Below, piece by piece: positions 1 to 5,798 of a DNA stretch of 5,798 nt (the first letter of the stretch is position 1; each line of letters begins with the position of its first letter). Source of the DNA: Sulfurimonadaceae bacterium (GTDB lineage: Bacteria > Campylobacterota > Campylobacteria > Campylobacterales > Sulfurimonadaceae); assembly GCA_030610325.1 (NCBI GenBank), contig JAUWRZ010000155.1:1-5798 (forward strand), read 5' to 3'. A model generated the notes under the pieces. The model saw only the letters and a program-made list of their open reading frames with translations, was not told the origin of the DNA and searched no databases. The position numbers were made by a program, and so were the translations under genes.

Positions 1-131
1 ACCCTATGGCTGAGCAGGAGCAGAGACGACGTGAGAAACGTGAGATGCTGCAGGGATCTGAAGAGAGTGAGGGGACAGATCTCAAAGAGCAGTTAAAGAA
101 CCCCAGTCTCAAAGTCAATATAGCGTTTTAG
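1..131 (+). CDS. C-terminal end of an unidentified protein (partial, runs off left edge)
   Basis: Reading from base 3 gives 42 codons without interruption and then a TAG stop at 129-131. The visible tail is highly charged: an Arg/Glu/Lys-rich stretch (about residues 3-15 of the fragment) is followed by an acidic Ser/Glu/Gly patch, and the chain ends in KVNIAF. There is an in-frame ATG at base 6, but no ribosome binding site can be judged, so the gene most likely starts outside the window. The last 17 bases overlap the end of acpS on the other strand, so the two genes are convergent. The composition suggests a soluble tail or linker of a longer protein, but I recognise no family and assign no function. 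The case for real coding rests on the protein-like composition and the exact tail-to-tail fit with acpS. Confidence 0.55.
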   Translation, partial: PMAEQEQRRREKREMLQGSEESEGTDLKEQLKNPSLKVNIAF

Positions 132-483
132 AAGTCCTGCTTTCGATGGCTACTACAGCTACTGCGTAATCTCCATCATGTGTGATCGAGAGTGAGATAT
201 CAGTGATATGGTATGTCTTGAGAAGATGTTCTGAAAGGGCGATGACTGGTGCACCTTTAGTGGTCTTGGATATTGTCATATCATGAAAAGTACACTCTTT
301 ACCTATACCTGTCCCTAAAGCTTTGGAACAGGCCTCCTTTGCTGCCCAGAACCCGGCAGCAGTGCGATAGTTCTTCACCAGGTCGATCTCAGACTGACTC
401 AGAAACCGTGCAAGCGCTTTATCACCAAAACGTTCCATCATATGTTTCATACGAGGCGTGCTGATAAGATCGATACCGATCAC
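115..483 (-). CDS. acpS: holo-[acyl-carrier-protein] synthase
   Basis: This enzyme moves the 4'-phosphopantetheine arm from coenzyme A to a serine of apo-ACP, making the active carrier for fatty acid synthesis in the cytoplasm. The 122-residue length is normal for the family. The N-terminal GIDL motif carries the predicted Mg2+ ligand Asp5. The helix WAAKEACSKALGTG (46-59) carries the second ligand Glu50 and the CoA-binding Lys. The C-terminal strand LSITHDGDYAVAVV (98-111) is the usual AcpS ending. The start codon is GTG (481-483), and its last bases form the fliL stop (GTGA on the minus strand), so translation is probably coupled to fliL. No separate promoter is visible. The fliL-acpS order is one I recall from Campylobacter jejuni. 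The 3' end overlaps the opposing gene by 17 bp. No key residue is missing. Confidence 0.95.
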   Translation of the reverse strand: MIGIDLISTPRMKHMMERFGDKALARFLSQSEIDLVKNYRTAAGFWAAKEACSKALGTGIGKECTFHDMTISKTTKGAPVIALSEHLLKTYHITDISLSITHDGDYAVAVVAIESRTSKTLY

Positions 484-1022
484 TGAACGACGAATTCCGT
501 GAAATAGACGTTATTGACCCGTCCGTCGCGTAGGCGCATGTTAAGCTGGTCGACGATCTGCTCTTTGAGTTTAGTCTTACCCTTGGCGGTAGAGATCTCC
601 TCGAGTGATTTAGAAGAGAGCAGACGGATGACGATGTCTCTGATCACTGCTGTCTTACTGTCAAGCTCCATACCCAGTTCCTCTCCGTTGAGTTCAAGGT
701 TCATCTCGACTTTAAGGTAACGGCGACCACTCTCTGACAAAAGATTGACCGTGAAGGTATCAAGAGGGAACATCGGGCCGATCTCTGCCAATGGGGCAGA
801 GTATGAAGGACCTGAACTGTTCTGTGTGTTGGCTACCGAACGCTCTTGTTGCATTGGTTGTTGTTGCTGCTGCCCATCATCACTGCCTCCCATCATCAAG
901 ACGACGATGATGCCGATTAGGATGAAAAGTATCAATACGACGATGATGATGATCAACATCAGTGGACTTGATTGTTTCTTTTCGGAAGAGGCCTGTTCTT
1001 CTTCTATCTCTTCTTCAGCCAT
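480..1022 (-). CDS. fliL: flagellar basal body-associated protein FliL
   Basis: FliL is a single-pass inner-membrane protein that sits around the flagellar stator and supports torque generation. From the ATG at 1020-1022 the protein has 180 residues. It has an acidic cytoplasmic N-terminus (1-18), one hydrophobic helix (about 20-45, rich in Ile/Leu/Val), a low-complexity linker with a run of five Gln (51-55), and a periplasmic FliL domain (about 80-180). Family signs are FPLDTFTVNLL (85-95), the RYLKVEMNLEL strand (101-111) and the ending VYFTEFVVQ. I chose the ATG because AAGGA lies about 7 bases upstream. A longer in-frame reading from TTG at 1055 lacks such a site and would add 11 residues. 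It is the first gene of a fliL-acpS pair with a 3-bp overlap. The perfect TATAAT at 1066-1071 suggests housekeeping sigma-70 transcription. No other flagellar gene is in the window. Confidence 0.95.
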   Translation of the reverse strand: MAEEEIEEEQASSEKKQSSPLMLIIIIVVLILFILIGIIVVLMMGGSDDGQQQQQPMQQERSVANTQNSSGPSYSAPLAEIGPMFPLDTFTVNLLSESGRRYLKVEMNLELNGEELGMELDSKTAVIRDIVIRLLSSKSLEEISTAKGKTKLKEQIVDQLNMRLRDGRVNNVYFTEFVVQ

Positions 1023-1065
1023 TTTGTTTCCTTCGTTATGTTGGTCTTTTATCAATGTTTAACAA

Positions 1066-1071
1066 ATTATA
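1066..1071 (-). promoter_or_regulatory. predicted -10 element of the fliL-acpS promoter
   Basis: On the minus strand this reads TATAAT, preceded by TTGG. It lies 43 bases upstream of the fliL ATG, so transcription would start near 1059 and leave a leader of about 37 bases containing the AAGGA ribosome binding site. There is no good -35 hexamer at the usual spacing. That is common in Campylobacterota, whose sigma-70 promoters rely on the -10 box and AT-rich upstream sequence. I found no obvious sigma-54 (GG-N10-GC) pattern here. Confidence 0.55.
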
Positions 1072-1101
1072 CCAACTATGAGCTAAATATTTGCGGGTTC
1101 A

Positions 1102-1118
1102 GAACAGATTATCTGCTC
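1102..1118. promoter_or_regulatory. imperfect palindrome in the fliL/mlaE divergent spacer (possible operator)
   Basis: CAGAT-T-ATCTG (1105-1115) is a perfect 5-bp inverted repeat around one base. It extends outward after one mismatched pair to GA...TC (1102-1118). It lies about 30 bp upstream of the fliL -10 and about 47 bp upstream of the permease start, a plausible place for a regulator. No regulator family is recognised from the motif, and a palindrome of this size can occur by chance. Confidence 0.3.
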
Positions 1119-1123
1119 CTTTG

Positions 1124-1151
1124 TTACAATATCGACAATTACAATATTGTA
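1124..1151. repeat. direct repeat TTACAATAT x2, second copy within a 12-bp palindrome
   Basis: TTACAATAT occurs at 1124-1132 and again at 1139-1147, a 15-bp period. The second copy continues into TACAATATTGTA (1140-1151), a perfect 12-bp palindrome. Both copies contain TACAAT, a fair match to a -10 hexamer for the + strand permease, with the downstream copy ending 20 bases before its ATG. The block could therefore be the promoter, an operator overlapping it, or both. No -35 box stands out. Confidence 0.4.
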
Positions 1152-1164
1152 TTTAGGAAGATGT

Positions 1165-1959
1165 ATGATCGAAGCCGGTTTGGCCGCAGTTGGACGCCCT
1201 TTTTTATCACTCTATATGATGATCGCAAGATTTGGCACGTTCTTGATATTTCAGGCAAGTGTCATGCGACGATGGAGCTCTTTTTTTACGCATCCCAGAC
1301 TTTTTCTGGCTCAGATGGAGACTATAGGTTTTGGTACCGTCGGTGTAGTCGCATTGACAGCACTCTTTACCGGGATGGTCGAAGCTATTCAGCTCTATAA
1401 CGGTTTTCATGAGTTTGGTGTCGAGAGTTTCATGGGCTATACGATCTTTGTCTCTATCACTAAAGAGTTAGGGCCTGTATTTGCCTCACTTATGCTGATA
1501 TCTCGTGCTATCAGTGCGATGGCAGCCGAGTTGGGGACTATGCGTGTCACTGAACAGATCGATGCTATCGATATCCTTGGTGTCGACTCGAAAAGTTACC
1601 TCATAATCCCGCGTATTGCTGCGACGACGATCTCCCTGCCATTGCTTGTCGTACTATTTGATGTCATAGCAATAGCAAGTGCCTATTTTATTGCTACGAG
1701 TGTACTTGGTGTCAATCCTACAGCTTATCAGGATACTGTGATGCGACTGGGGACGTTCAGTGATATTGGCAGTGGTATCATCAAAGCAGCAGTATTTGGC
1801 TTTATAGTCAGTTCGATCGGCACTTACATCGGTTATCACACCAGCGGTGGGGCACGGGGAGTAGGGCAGGCGACTATCTATGCAGTCGTCTATTCAGCTG
1901 TGGCCATATTTGTGGCCAACTATTTTCTCTCGTCTCTGTTTATGTATATAGGATGGTAG
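1165..1959 (+). CDS. MlaE-family ABC transporter permease (lipid transport)
   Basis: This is an inner-membrane permease of the MlaE/YrbE family (MCE-associated ABC importers or exporters), which moves phospholipids or other hydrophobic compounds between the inner and outer membranes. The 264-residue length is normal. It has an N-terminal amphipathic region (about 1-30), a first hydrophobic helix near 55-75, and several C-terminal membrane helices to 264. The family signature runs from ELGP (101-104) through AAELGTMRVTEQIDA (120-134) to PR at 149-150. The usual GRxG just before this signature reads SRAIS (113-117). I chose the ATG at 1165 over an in-frame TTG at 1147 because AGGA at 1154-1157 is well placed for it. 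The partner ATPase (MlaF type) and MCE protein (MlaD type) are not next to it; the next gene is convergent. In C. jejuni the related IamB (Cj1646) adjoins its ATPase, as I recall. The substrate is not shown by the sequence. Confidence 0.9.
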   Translation: MIEAGLAAVGRPFLSLYMMIARFGTFLIFQASVMRRWSSFFTHPRLFLAQMETIGFGTVGVVALTALFTGMVEAIQLYNGFHEFGVESFMGYTIFVSITKELGPVFASLMLISRAISAMAAELGTMRVTEQIDAIDILGVDSKSYLIIPRIAATTISLPLLVVLFDVIAIASAYFIATSVLGVNPTAYQDTVMRLGTFSDIGSGIIKAAVFGFIVSSIGTYIGYHTSGGARGVGQATIYAVVYSAVAIFVANYFLSSLFMYIGW

Positions 1960-1968
1960 CCTTGAGAA

Positions 1969-1986
1969 GGTCCCGATAGAGGGATC
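1969..1986. terminator. weak hairpin between the convergent permease and carbonic anhydrase genes
   Basis: GGTCCC-GATAGA-GGGATC forms a 6-bp stem with one G-U pair and a 6-base loop, placed 9 bases after the permease stop and 5 bases after the anhydrase stop on the other strand. Neither side has a strong U-tract (AAAGC on the + strand, TTCTC on the - strand). Its position in a 32-bp convergent gap is the main support for a shared terminator. Confidence 0.3.
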
Positions 1987-1991
1987 AAAGC

Positions 1992-2666
1992 TTATTCGGC
2001 GCGATGGAGCTCGATACTGCACTGGTCAGCGAGCTCACTTAACGGTGAGAACTGATACGTGTCCGGATCGTAGTAGTCGATGTTCCCGGTCTCAATATCG
2101 TAGTACCACCCGTGGATGAAAAGTGTCTCATCCTCAAGGCGTTTTCTGATGTAAGGGTAGGTCAGAAGATTTTCTATCTGTGTGATGACAGACATCTTCT
2201 CTGTCAGACGAAGCAGCTCCTCTTTTGGTGCTTTGGGCCCCAGGCTCAGCAGCGCCATCGATTTGGCCTTCTCACCCAGGTCAAGCCACTTCTTGGTATG
2301 GATCAGAGAAGGGTCATCGATCGGTTCGTAGAGGTGCTTACACGCTCCACAGTGAGTATGACCGCAGATGATGATCTCTGAGACTTTCAGGACACTGACG
2401 GCGTACTCGATCCCCGAAGCAGTAGAGTGGTAATCCTCATCAGGTTTGTAGGGAGGTACGAAGTTCCCTACATTACGGATGACAAAGAGATCGCCCGGTT
2501 TTGACTGGACGATAAGGTCGGGGATGACACGGGAGTCAGAACAGCCTATGAAAAGAGCTTTGGGATTTTGTCCTTTATCGGCAAGTTCCAGTAGTTCAGT
2601 CTCATGTTTTTTAAAGTAGGCACGTTGAAAGACTTCATTGCCTTGAGCGTAGTCATTAAGATTCAT
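1992..2666 (-). CDS. beta-class carbonic anhydrase
   Basis: This cytoplasmic zinc enzyme interconverts CO2 and bicarbonate, supplying bicarbonate for carboxylations and buffering pH. The 224-residue protein has the beta-class motif CSDSR (42-46), with zinc ligand Cys42 and the Asp44-Arg46 dyad. The second motif is GHTHCGAC (102-109), with ligands His103 and Cys106. GDLFVIRNVGNFVPP (58-72) and the STASGIEYAV segment (81-90) are also typical. The HGWYYDIETGNIDYYD stretch (about 185-200) matches the usual C-terminal strand region. It begins at the ATG at 2664-2666, with AAGG about 13 bases upstream, somewhat far. It lies 22 bp after the small unknown gene on the same strand, so the two are probably co-transcribed from the promoter at 2992-2997. 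Carbonic anhydrase is often important to autotrophic or microaerobic Campylobacterota; a role in carbon fixation here is inference. Confidence 0.95.
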   Translation of the reverse strand: MNLNDYAQGNEVFQRAYFKKHETELLELADKGQNPKALFIGCSDSRVIPDLIVQSKPGDLFVIRNVGNFVPPYKPDEDYHSTASGIEYAVSVLKVSEIIICGHTHCGACKHLYEPIDDPSLIHTKKWLDLGEKAKSMALLSLGPKAPKEELLRLTEKMSVITQIENLLTYPYIRKRLEDETLFIHGWYYDIETGNIDYYDPDTYQFSPLSELADQCSIELHRAE

Positions 2667-2688
2667 CTTTTATCTTTACCTTGGTGTA

Positions 2689-2961
2689 TCAGGAGCAGGA
2701 TGTTATATCGAGTCTCTTCATCAATGACTCAATGATCTTACCGGATTGGCGATCGTAATCATCATGATATTCGACTACTACGACTTTTCTACCGTTGGAG
2801 ATATCTGTGACGTAAGACGACTGATCTAACACAGAGCCTTTGTGTACTTCATCAAGTGCTTGATTGATATCTTTATACTCCTCTTCCGTACTATAAGCTA
2901 TTGCGATCTTAGCATAGCGTTCTTCACTTTTGTATTCTATATCAATACATGAACCAGACAT
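2689..2961 (-). CDS. uncharacterised 90-residue protein upstream of carbonic anhydrase
   Basis: I do not recognise this protein. From the ATG at 2959-2961 it has 90 residues; an in-frame TTG at 2967 would add two. The ATG is preferred because AAAGG lies about 7 bases upstream. It has no signal peptide or membrane helix and looks like a small soluble alpha/beta protein. A strand with alternating hydrophobic residues (YAKIAIAYS, about 17-25) is followed by a charged helix (about 26-42), then a very hydrophobic strand (KVVVVEY, about 58-64), an acidic turn (HDDYDR) and a C-terminal helix. It has just two Cys, at 5 and 89, close to either end. It is first in a transcription unit with the beta-carbonic anhydrase 22 bp downstream, so a link to that enzyme is possible but unproven. 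Coding status is supported by the ribosome binding site, promoter and operon fit. Confidence 0.75.
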   Translation of the reverse strand: MSGSCIDIEYKSEERYAKIAIAYSTEEEYKDINQALDEVHKGSVLDQSSYVTDISNGRKVVVVEYHDDYDRQSGKIIESLMKRLDITSCS

Positions 2962-2991
2962 GGTCAACCTTTATTATAAATTATATTCCGT

Positions 2992-2997
2992 ATTATA
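2992..2997 (-). promoter_or_regulatory. predicted -10 element for the small protein-carbonic anhydrase unit
   Basis: On the minus strand this reads TATAAT in the context TATAGTATAATACGG. It is 30 bases upstream of the ATG, so transcription would begin near 2985 and leave a leader of about 24 bases with the AAAGG site. The surrounding 82-bp spacer (2962-3043) is very AT-rich, as expected of a Campylobacterota sigma-70 promoter without a firm -35 box. It suggests this pair can be transcribed apart from radA. Confidence 0.6.
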
Positions 2998-3043
2998 CTA
3001 TAAAATAACTAAATACTTGGTGTTATTGTTAATATTATTTAAC

Positions 3044-4393
3044 TTAAAACCACTCAATAAGTTTTGACACTTCATCGATCTCATAACACTTCATCTTATG
3101 GGTATCCAGTGGTTTTTTGGCGACCAATGCCTTGGTTATCTTCTGAAGCTTAGCTTCTCTCAGACGTTGATCAAGCTGAAAGACTTCTCGGACATCACCG
3201 ACTAGTGAGACTTCACCGATAAAGACGGTCTCTTTTGAGATGATGCGATCGCGAAAACTGCTGATGATGGCAGCGAGGACGGCAAGGTCTGCTGCTGTCT
3301 CAGTGATCTTGATCCCTCCGGTGATGTTAATAAAGACATCATAGTGTGTCAGTGGTATCTCCAGCTTCCTCTCAAGCAGGGCAAGCAGCATATTGAGACG
3401 GTTGTTATCAAAACCGGTCGCCTGACGTTTGGGGTTGGGTGCCTGAGTCTCGGAGACCAGTGCCTGCACCTCAAGGATGATGGGACGGGAACCCTCCATC
3501 ACAACAGTCAATGCTGATCCTGGCTGAGATCTGTTACGGTTGAAAAAACGTGAAGAGATATCTTTTGCTGAGATCAGTCCCTCAGCACGCATCTCAAAGA
3601 CACCGATCTCACTGGTCGCACCGAAGCGGTTCTTAAAGCCGCGGAGTATCCTGAGCTCCTGGGAGCTGTCACCCTCAAAATAGAGTACCGCGTCGACCAT
3701 ATGCTCCAATACCCTCGGACCGGCAATAGAACCCTCTTTGGTGATATGCCCGATGATAAAGATAGCAATACCACGCTCTTTGGCGATCCGCATCAACTCA
3801 AAGGTGATCTGACGTACCTGAGTCACGGAGCCAGGTGCCGAGGAGATGTTCTCAGAGTAGAGTGTCTGGATGGAGTCGACGATCAAAAAATCGTAACTCC
3901 GGTGTTCAAGTTCTATCAGGACCTGCTCAAGACGTGTCTCACTGACAAGATAGAGAGAGTCTACGACAGACCCGAGTCGGTCAGCACGCAGCTTGACCTG
4001 GCCTTCTGACTCCTCACCGGTGACATAGAGTACTTTTCGTCCCGTCTGTGCGATATTAGCACCTACTTTAAGCAGCAGTGTGGATTTTCCCACTCCGGGA
4101 CTTCCTCCGATGAGAGTCAGTGAACCTGGGACTATTCCCCCACCAAGGACAAGGTCAAGCTCTACGTCGTTGCTGGAGTAGCGCTGGACCTGCTCTTCGT
4201 CGATCTCGGTGATAAGTTGTGCTTTTGCTGCACGTCCTGATGGTGAGGTCGTCAGTTTGACCACTTCTCGCTGCTGTTCTGTCAGCTCGACAAGTGAGTC
4301 CCATGTACCGCAGTTTGGGCACTTTCCCATCCATTTCGGACTGGTGAAGCCGCAGTGCTGGCACTCAAAAAGAGAGGTTTTTTTCTTGGCCAT
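3044..4393 (-). CDS. radA: DNA repair protein RadA (branch-migration ATPase)
   Basis: RadA (Sms) is a RecA-related, DnaB-like hexameric ATPase that drives branch migration of recombination intermediates during repair and transformation. The 449-residue protein is full length. It starts with a four-Cys zinc finger (Cys11, Cys14, Cys25, Cys28). The ATPase core follows, with Walker A GGSPGVGKST (96-105), an acidic EE pair at 127-128, and Walker B LIVDS with Asp173. The RadA hallmark KNRFG is at 254-258. The C-terminal Lon-protease-like domain (about 290-449) contains GEVSLVGDVREV and lacks protease function in this family. The start is the ATG at 4391-4393, with GGAG about 10 bases upstream. It lies 118 bp downstream of ftsY, behind a hairpin terminator, so it probably has its own promoter in 4394-4476; I see only weak candidates (TATGAT, TATAGA on the minus strand). 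The neighbourhood thioredoxin-ftsY-radA matches what I recall of C. jejuni Cj1207c-Cj1205c. Confidence 0.97.
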   Translation of the reverse strand: MAKKKTSLFECQHCGFTSPKWMGKCPNCGTWDSLVELTEQQREVVKLTTSPSGRAAKAQLITEIDEEQVQRYSSNDVELDLVLGGGIVPGSLTLIGGSPGVGKSTLLLKVGANIAQTGRKVLYVTGEESEGQVKLRADRLGSVVDSLYLVSETRLEQVLIELEHRSYDFLIVDSIQTLYSENISSAPGSVTQVRQITFELMRIAKERGIAIFIIGHITKEGSIAGPRVLEHMVDAVLYFEGDSSQELRILRGFKNRFGATSEIGVFEMRAEGLISAKDISSRFFNRNRSQPGSALTVVMEGSRPIILEVQALVSETQAPNPKRQATGFDNNRLNMLLALLERKLEIPLTHYDVFINITGGIKITETAADLAVLAAIISSFRDRIISKETVFIGEVSLVGDVREVFQLDQRLREAKLQKITKALVAKKPLDTHKMKCYEIDEVSKLIEWF

Positions 4394-4476
4394 AAGTAGG
4401 GGTCTCCATTTATAGGGTATTGAGATATGAGGGTGGTTCTATAGCAAGGATCATACAGTAGAGTGTGTGTAAAGGG

Positions 4477-4505
4477 AAAAGAGTTGACGATCTGTCATCT
4501 CTTTT
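4477..4505 (-). terminator. hairpin terminator after ftsY
   Basis: The 12-base arms at 4477-4488 and 4494-4505 are inverted repeats with a single T-T mismatch, around the 5-base loop GATCT. On the minus strand the stem runs AAAAGAG...CTCTTTT and is followed by CCCTTT, giving the A-tract/U-tract form of an intrinsic terminator. It starts 6 bases after the ftsY stop (4512-4514). The + strand form also ends in a T run (4502-4506), so it could work in both directions, though no + strand gene enters it. Confidence 0.65.
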
Positions 4506-4511
4506 TAGACT

Positions 4512-5648
4512 TTAACTCTCTTTTACCAGTGAAGCGGTGTCATAGGCATGGAGGACATCCCCGTTACGTTCAAGGATCTGAAATTGCTGTAGCTCCTCAT
4601 TAGCGACATATTTATACTCGTTCCAGTTACGCTGGTCTCGTACAAAGTGTTTGGAGAGGACATCAAAGCCGTCACTGTTGATCAGTCGGTAAAGCTCTTT
4701 TCGCTCTTCATCACGCAGAGCAAGTATATTGACTGTCTTGGCAGCGATCTTCTCAGAGACCTCTACTTTACTCTCCTCGTCCTCAAAGATAGCATCAAGG
4801 AAACTGTCGACAAAGGCATATTTGTTAAAAGGGACGAGATGTTCAGGCTGTTCACCGACACCGACATATAAGATAGGCAGCTCGAGAGCGTAGGCGATGC
4901 TGAACACCGAGCCCCCTTTGGCTGTACCATCAAGTTTGGTGATGATGATACCGTCGATATCGATGATCTCATTAAAAGCTTTTGCCTGAGCGATCGCTGA
5001 ATTGCCCTGCGTACCATCGAGGATAAGTAGCTTACGATGCGGAGCACCACCATGCGCCTTATCACAGATACGCACGATCTTCTTGAGCTCATTAGCAAGG
5101 TTTTTCTGGGTGTGCAGACGTCCGGCCGTATCGATGATGACATGCTCGAAGCCTTTCGCTTTTGCGGACTCTATAGCGTCATAAGCGACAGCGGAGGGGT
5201 CATGTCCCTGTTTGGATGAGACAATAGGGATATCGAGTTTCTCTGACCAGCGGGTAAGCTGCTCTATAGCTGCTGCGCGAAAGGTGTCGGCAGCTCCAAG
5301 AAGGACCCGGTCGCCCTGATCAAGGTAACGCCTTGCCAGTTTTGCTATCGTCGTCGTCTTGCCGGCACCGTTGACACCAACGACCAGATCGACAAAAGGA
5401 TCGCTGTACTCAGGCTCTTTATAGTGAGCGTAAGCGAGTGTCATCAAGAGCTTTGAGCGAAGTTGTTCGCGGGTGACTTCATCTTGATAGAGCTCACGTT
5501 CGATGATCTCTATAAGTGCATATTCGACATCAGCTTCAAGCAAGATATCCTCTATCTCATCTTTGGAGAGCTTTATCTTTTTCTTTGGTGCGACACTCTG
5601 CATGGCATCAGTGGTCTTTTTAAGCCCTTTTGTAAAGTAATCGAGCAT
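4512..5648 (-). CDS. ftsY: signal recognition particle receptor FtsY with C-terminal extension
   Basis: FtsY is the membrane-associated GTPase that docks ribosome-SRP complexes to the Sec translocon for co-translational insertion of membrane proteins. The N domain is a helical bundle (about 1-80), short and without the long acidic A domain of E. coli FtsY. The G domain has all signatures: P-loop GVNGAGKTT (91-99), DTFRAAA (121-127), DTAGR (173-177), TKLDG (237-241) and GVGE (263-266). The NG fold should end near [12 protein letters not shown] (279-290). About 86 more residues follow (293-378, bases 4515-4772), rich in charged and aromatic residues, with helix-like [10 protein letters not shown] and no domain I recognise; this is unusual for FtsY. 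The ATG at 5646-5648 comes 3 bp after the stop of the thioredoxin-like gene, so the two are probably translationally coupled. A hairpin terminator follows the stop. Confidence 0.95.
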   Translation of the reverse strand: MLDYFTKGLKKTTDAMQSVAPKKKIKLSKDEIEDILLEADVEYALIEIIERELYQDEVTREQLRSKLLMTLAYAHYKEPEYSDPFVDLVVGVNGAGKTTTIAKLARRYLDQGDRVLLGAADTFRAAAIEQLTRWSEKLDIPIVSSKQGHDPSAVAYDAIESAKAKGFEHVIIDTAGRLHTQKNLANELKKIVRICDKAHGGAPHRKLLILDGTQGNSAIAQAKAFNEIIDIDGIIITKLDGTAKGGSVFSIAYALELPILYVGVGEQPEHLVPFNKYAFVDSFLDAIFEDEESKVEVSEKIAAKTVNILALRDEERKELYRLINSDGFDVLSKHFVRDQRNWNEYKYVANEELQQFQILERNGDVLHAYDTASLVKES

Positions 5649-5651
5649 CGC

Positions 5652-5798
5652 TTAGCGTCCCAGTGCCTGTTGGATATCGCTCTCTATCATCTCTTCGGGG
5701 ATAGCACCGACATAGTGTGTGACATACTTACCGTCTTTATACATCACCATCAATGGAATAGGGAACTGCTGGCCGACATGGATGGCTGAAGCGATGAT
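5652..5798 (-). CDS. thioredoxin-fold protein, C-terminal part (runs off right edge)
   Basis: The last 48 codons and a TAA stop (5652-5654) are in the window. The fragment reads through FPIPLMVMYKDGKYVTHYVG, which matches the thioredoxin segment with the cis-proline (the IP pair), the following beta strand, the KDG turn and the next strand ending in VG. It ends in a helix (about PEEMIESDIQQAL), as thioredoxins do. The CxxC active site would lie outside the window, so it is unknown whether the protein is redox-active, cytoplasmic thioredoxin-like, or an exported TlpA-type lipoprotein. In C. jejuni the gene before ftsY (Cj1207c) is, as I recall, annotated as a thioredoxin-like lipoprotein, which would favour the exported form. 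It is 3 bp from ftsY and likely leads that operon. Confidence 0.8.
   Translation of the reverse strand: MIASAIHVGQQFPIPLMVMYKDGKYVTHYVGAIPEEMIESDIQQALGR

Noticed and set aside
1023..1055. Upstream TTG start for fliL adding 11 residues
   Set aside because: There is no suitable ribosome binding site for it, whereas AAGGA is well placed for the ATG at 1022. The TTG-initiated extension also uses the leader expected from the TATAAT promoter.
972..1400. 142-codon open frame on the + strand crossing the fliL start and the permease start
   Set aside because: It overlaps two well-supported genes and their promoter spacer, has an unlikely Phe/Tyr/Cys/Arg-rich product and no plausible ribosome binding site.
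3028..3043. AT-only inverted repeat GTTAA-N6-TTAAC directly after the radA stop, considered as a terminator
   Set aside because: The stem has only one G-C pair and no U-tract follows on the minus strand, so it is too weak; such repeats are expected by chance in this AT-rich spacer.
3701..4009. 102-codon open frame on the + strand opposite radA
   Set aside because: It is antisense to the conserved RadA core, and the product has no family features.
4394..4476. radA promoter candidates TATGAT, TATAGA and TATAAA on the minus strand
   Set aside because: None has a supported -35 or clear spacing, and the TATAAA lies too near the ATG to leave room for the ribosome binding site. A promoter is likely here but cannot be placed.
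4763..5143. 126-codon open frame on the - strand inside ftsY
   Set aside because: It is a shifted reading of ftsY; the product is mostly Ser, Arg and Leu with no motif, while the ftsY frame has all GTPase signatures.

Overview
The window looks like core chromosome of a Campylobacterota (epsilonproteobacterial) bacterium, probably a free-living, vent- or sediment-type relative such as Sulfurovum, Sulfurimonas or similar; the genus is a guess. The reasons are the fliL-acpS pair and the thioredoxin-ftsY-radA series, both of which I recall from Campylobacter gene orders, the moderate GC content with AT-rich spacers, perfect TATAAT -10 elements without a clear -35, and the style of the proteins. 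I see no mobile element, tRNA, rRNA, CRISPR array or sign of recent transfer.

Layout from left to right. A + strand gene of unknown function ends at 131 and runs tail-to-tail into acpS. acpS and fliL form a - strand pair with overlapping stop and start codons (482-1022). A 142-bp divergent spacer (1023-1164) holds a good promoter for fliL and, on the other side, repeated and palindromic motifs ahead of a + strand MlaE-type lipid-transport permease (1165-1959). The permease meets a - strand beta-carbonic anhydrase tail-to-tail (1992-2666). The anhydrase is preceded in its transcription unit by an unrecognised 90-residue protein (2689-2961) with a clear promoter of its own. Further right, all on the - strand, are radA (3044-4393), ftsY (4512-5648) and the C-terminus of a thioredoxin-fold protein that runs off the right edge.

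The genes are mostly housekeeping: carrier-protein activation (AcpS), flagellar stator support (FliL), envelope lipid traffic (MlaE), CO2/bicarbonate interconversion, recombination repair (RadA), and co-translational membrane targeting (FtsY). ftsY is tightly coupled to the thioredoxin-like gene (3 bp apart) and is followed by a hairpin terminator, so radA is probably at least partly independent.

No new multi-gene system is evident. The points most worth a second look are an approximately 86-residue C-terminal extension on FtsY beyond the normal end of its GTPase domain, the lone MlaE permease without adjacent ATPase or MCE genes behind a palindrome-rich leader, and the small unknown protein paired with carbonic anhydrase.
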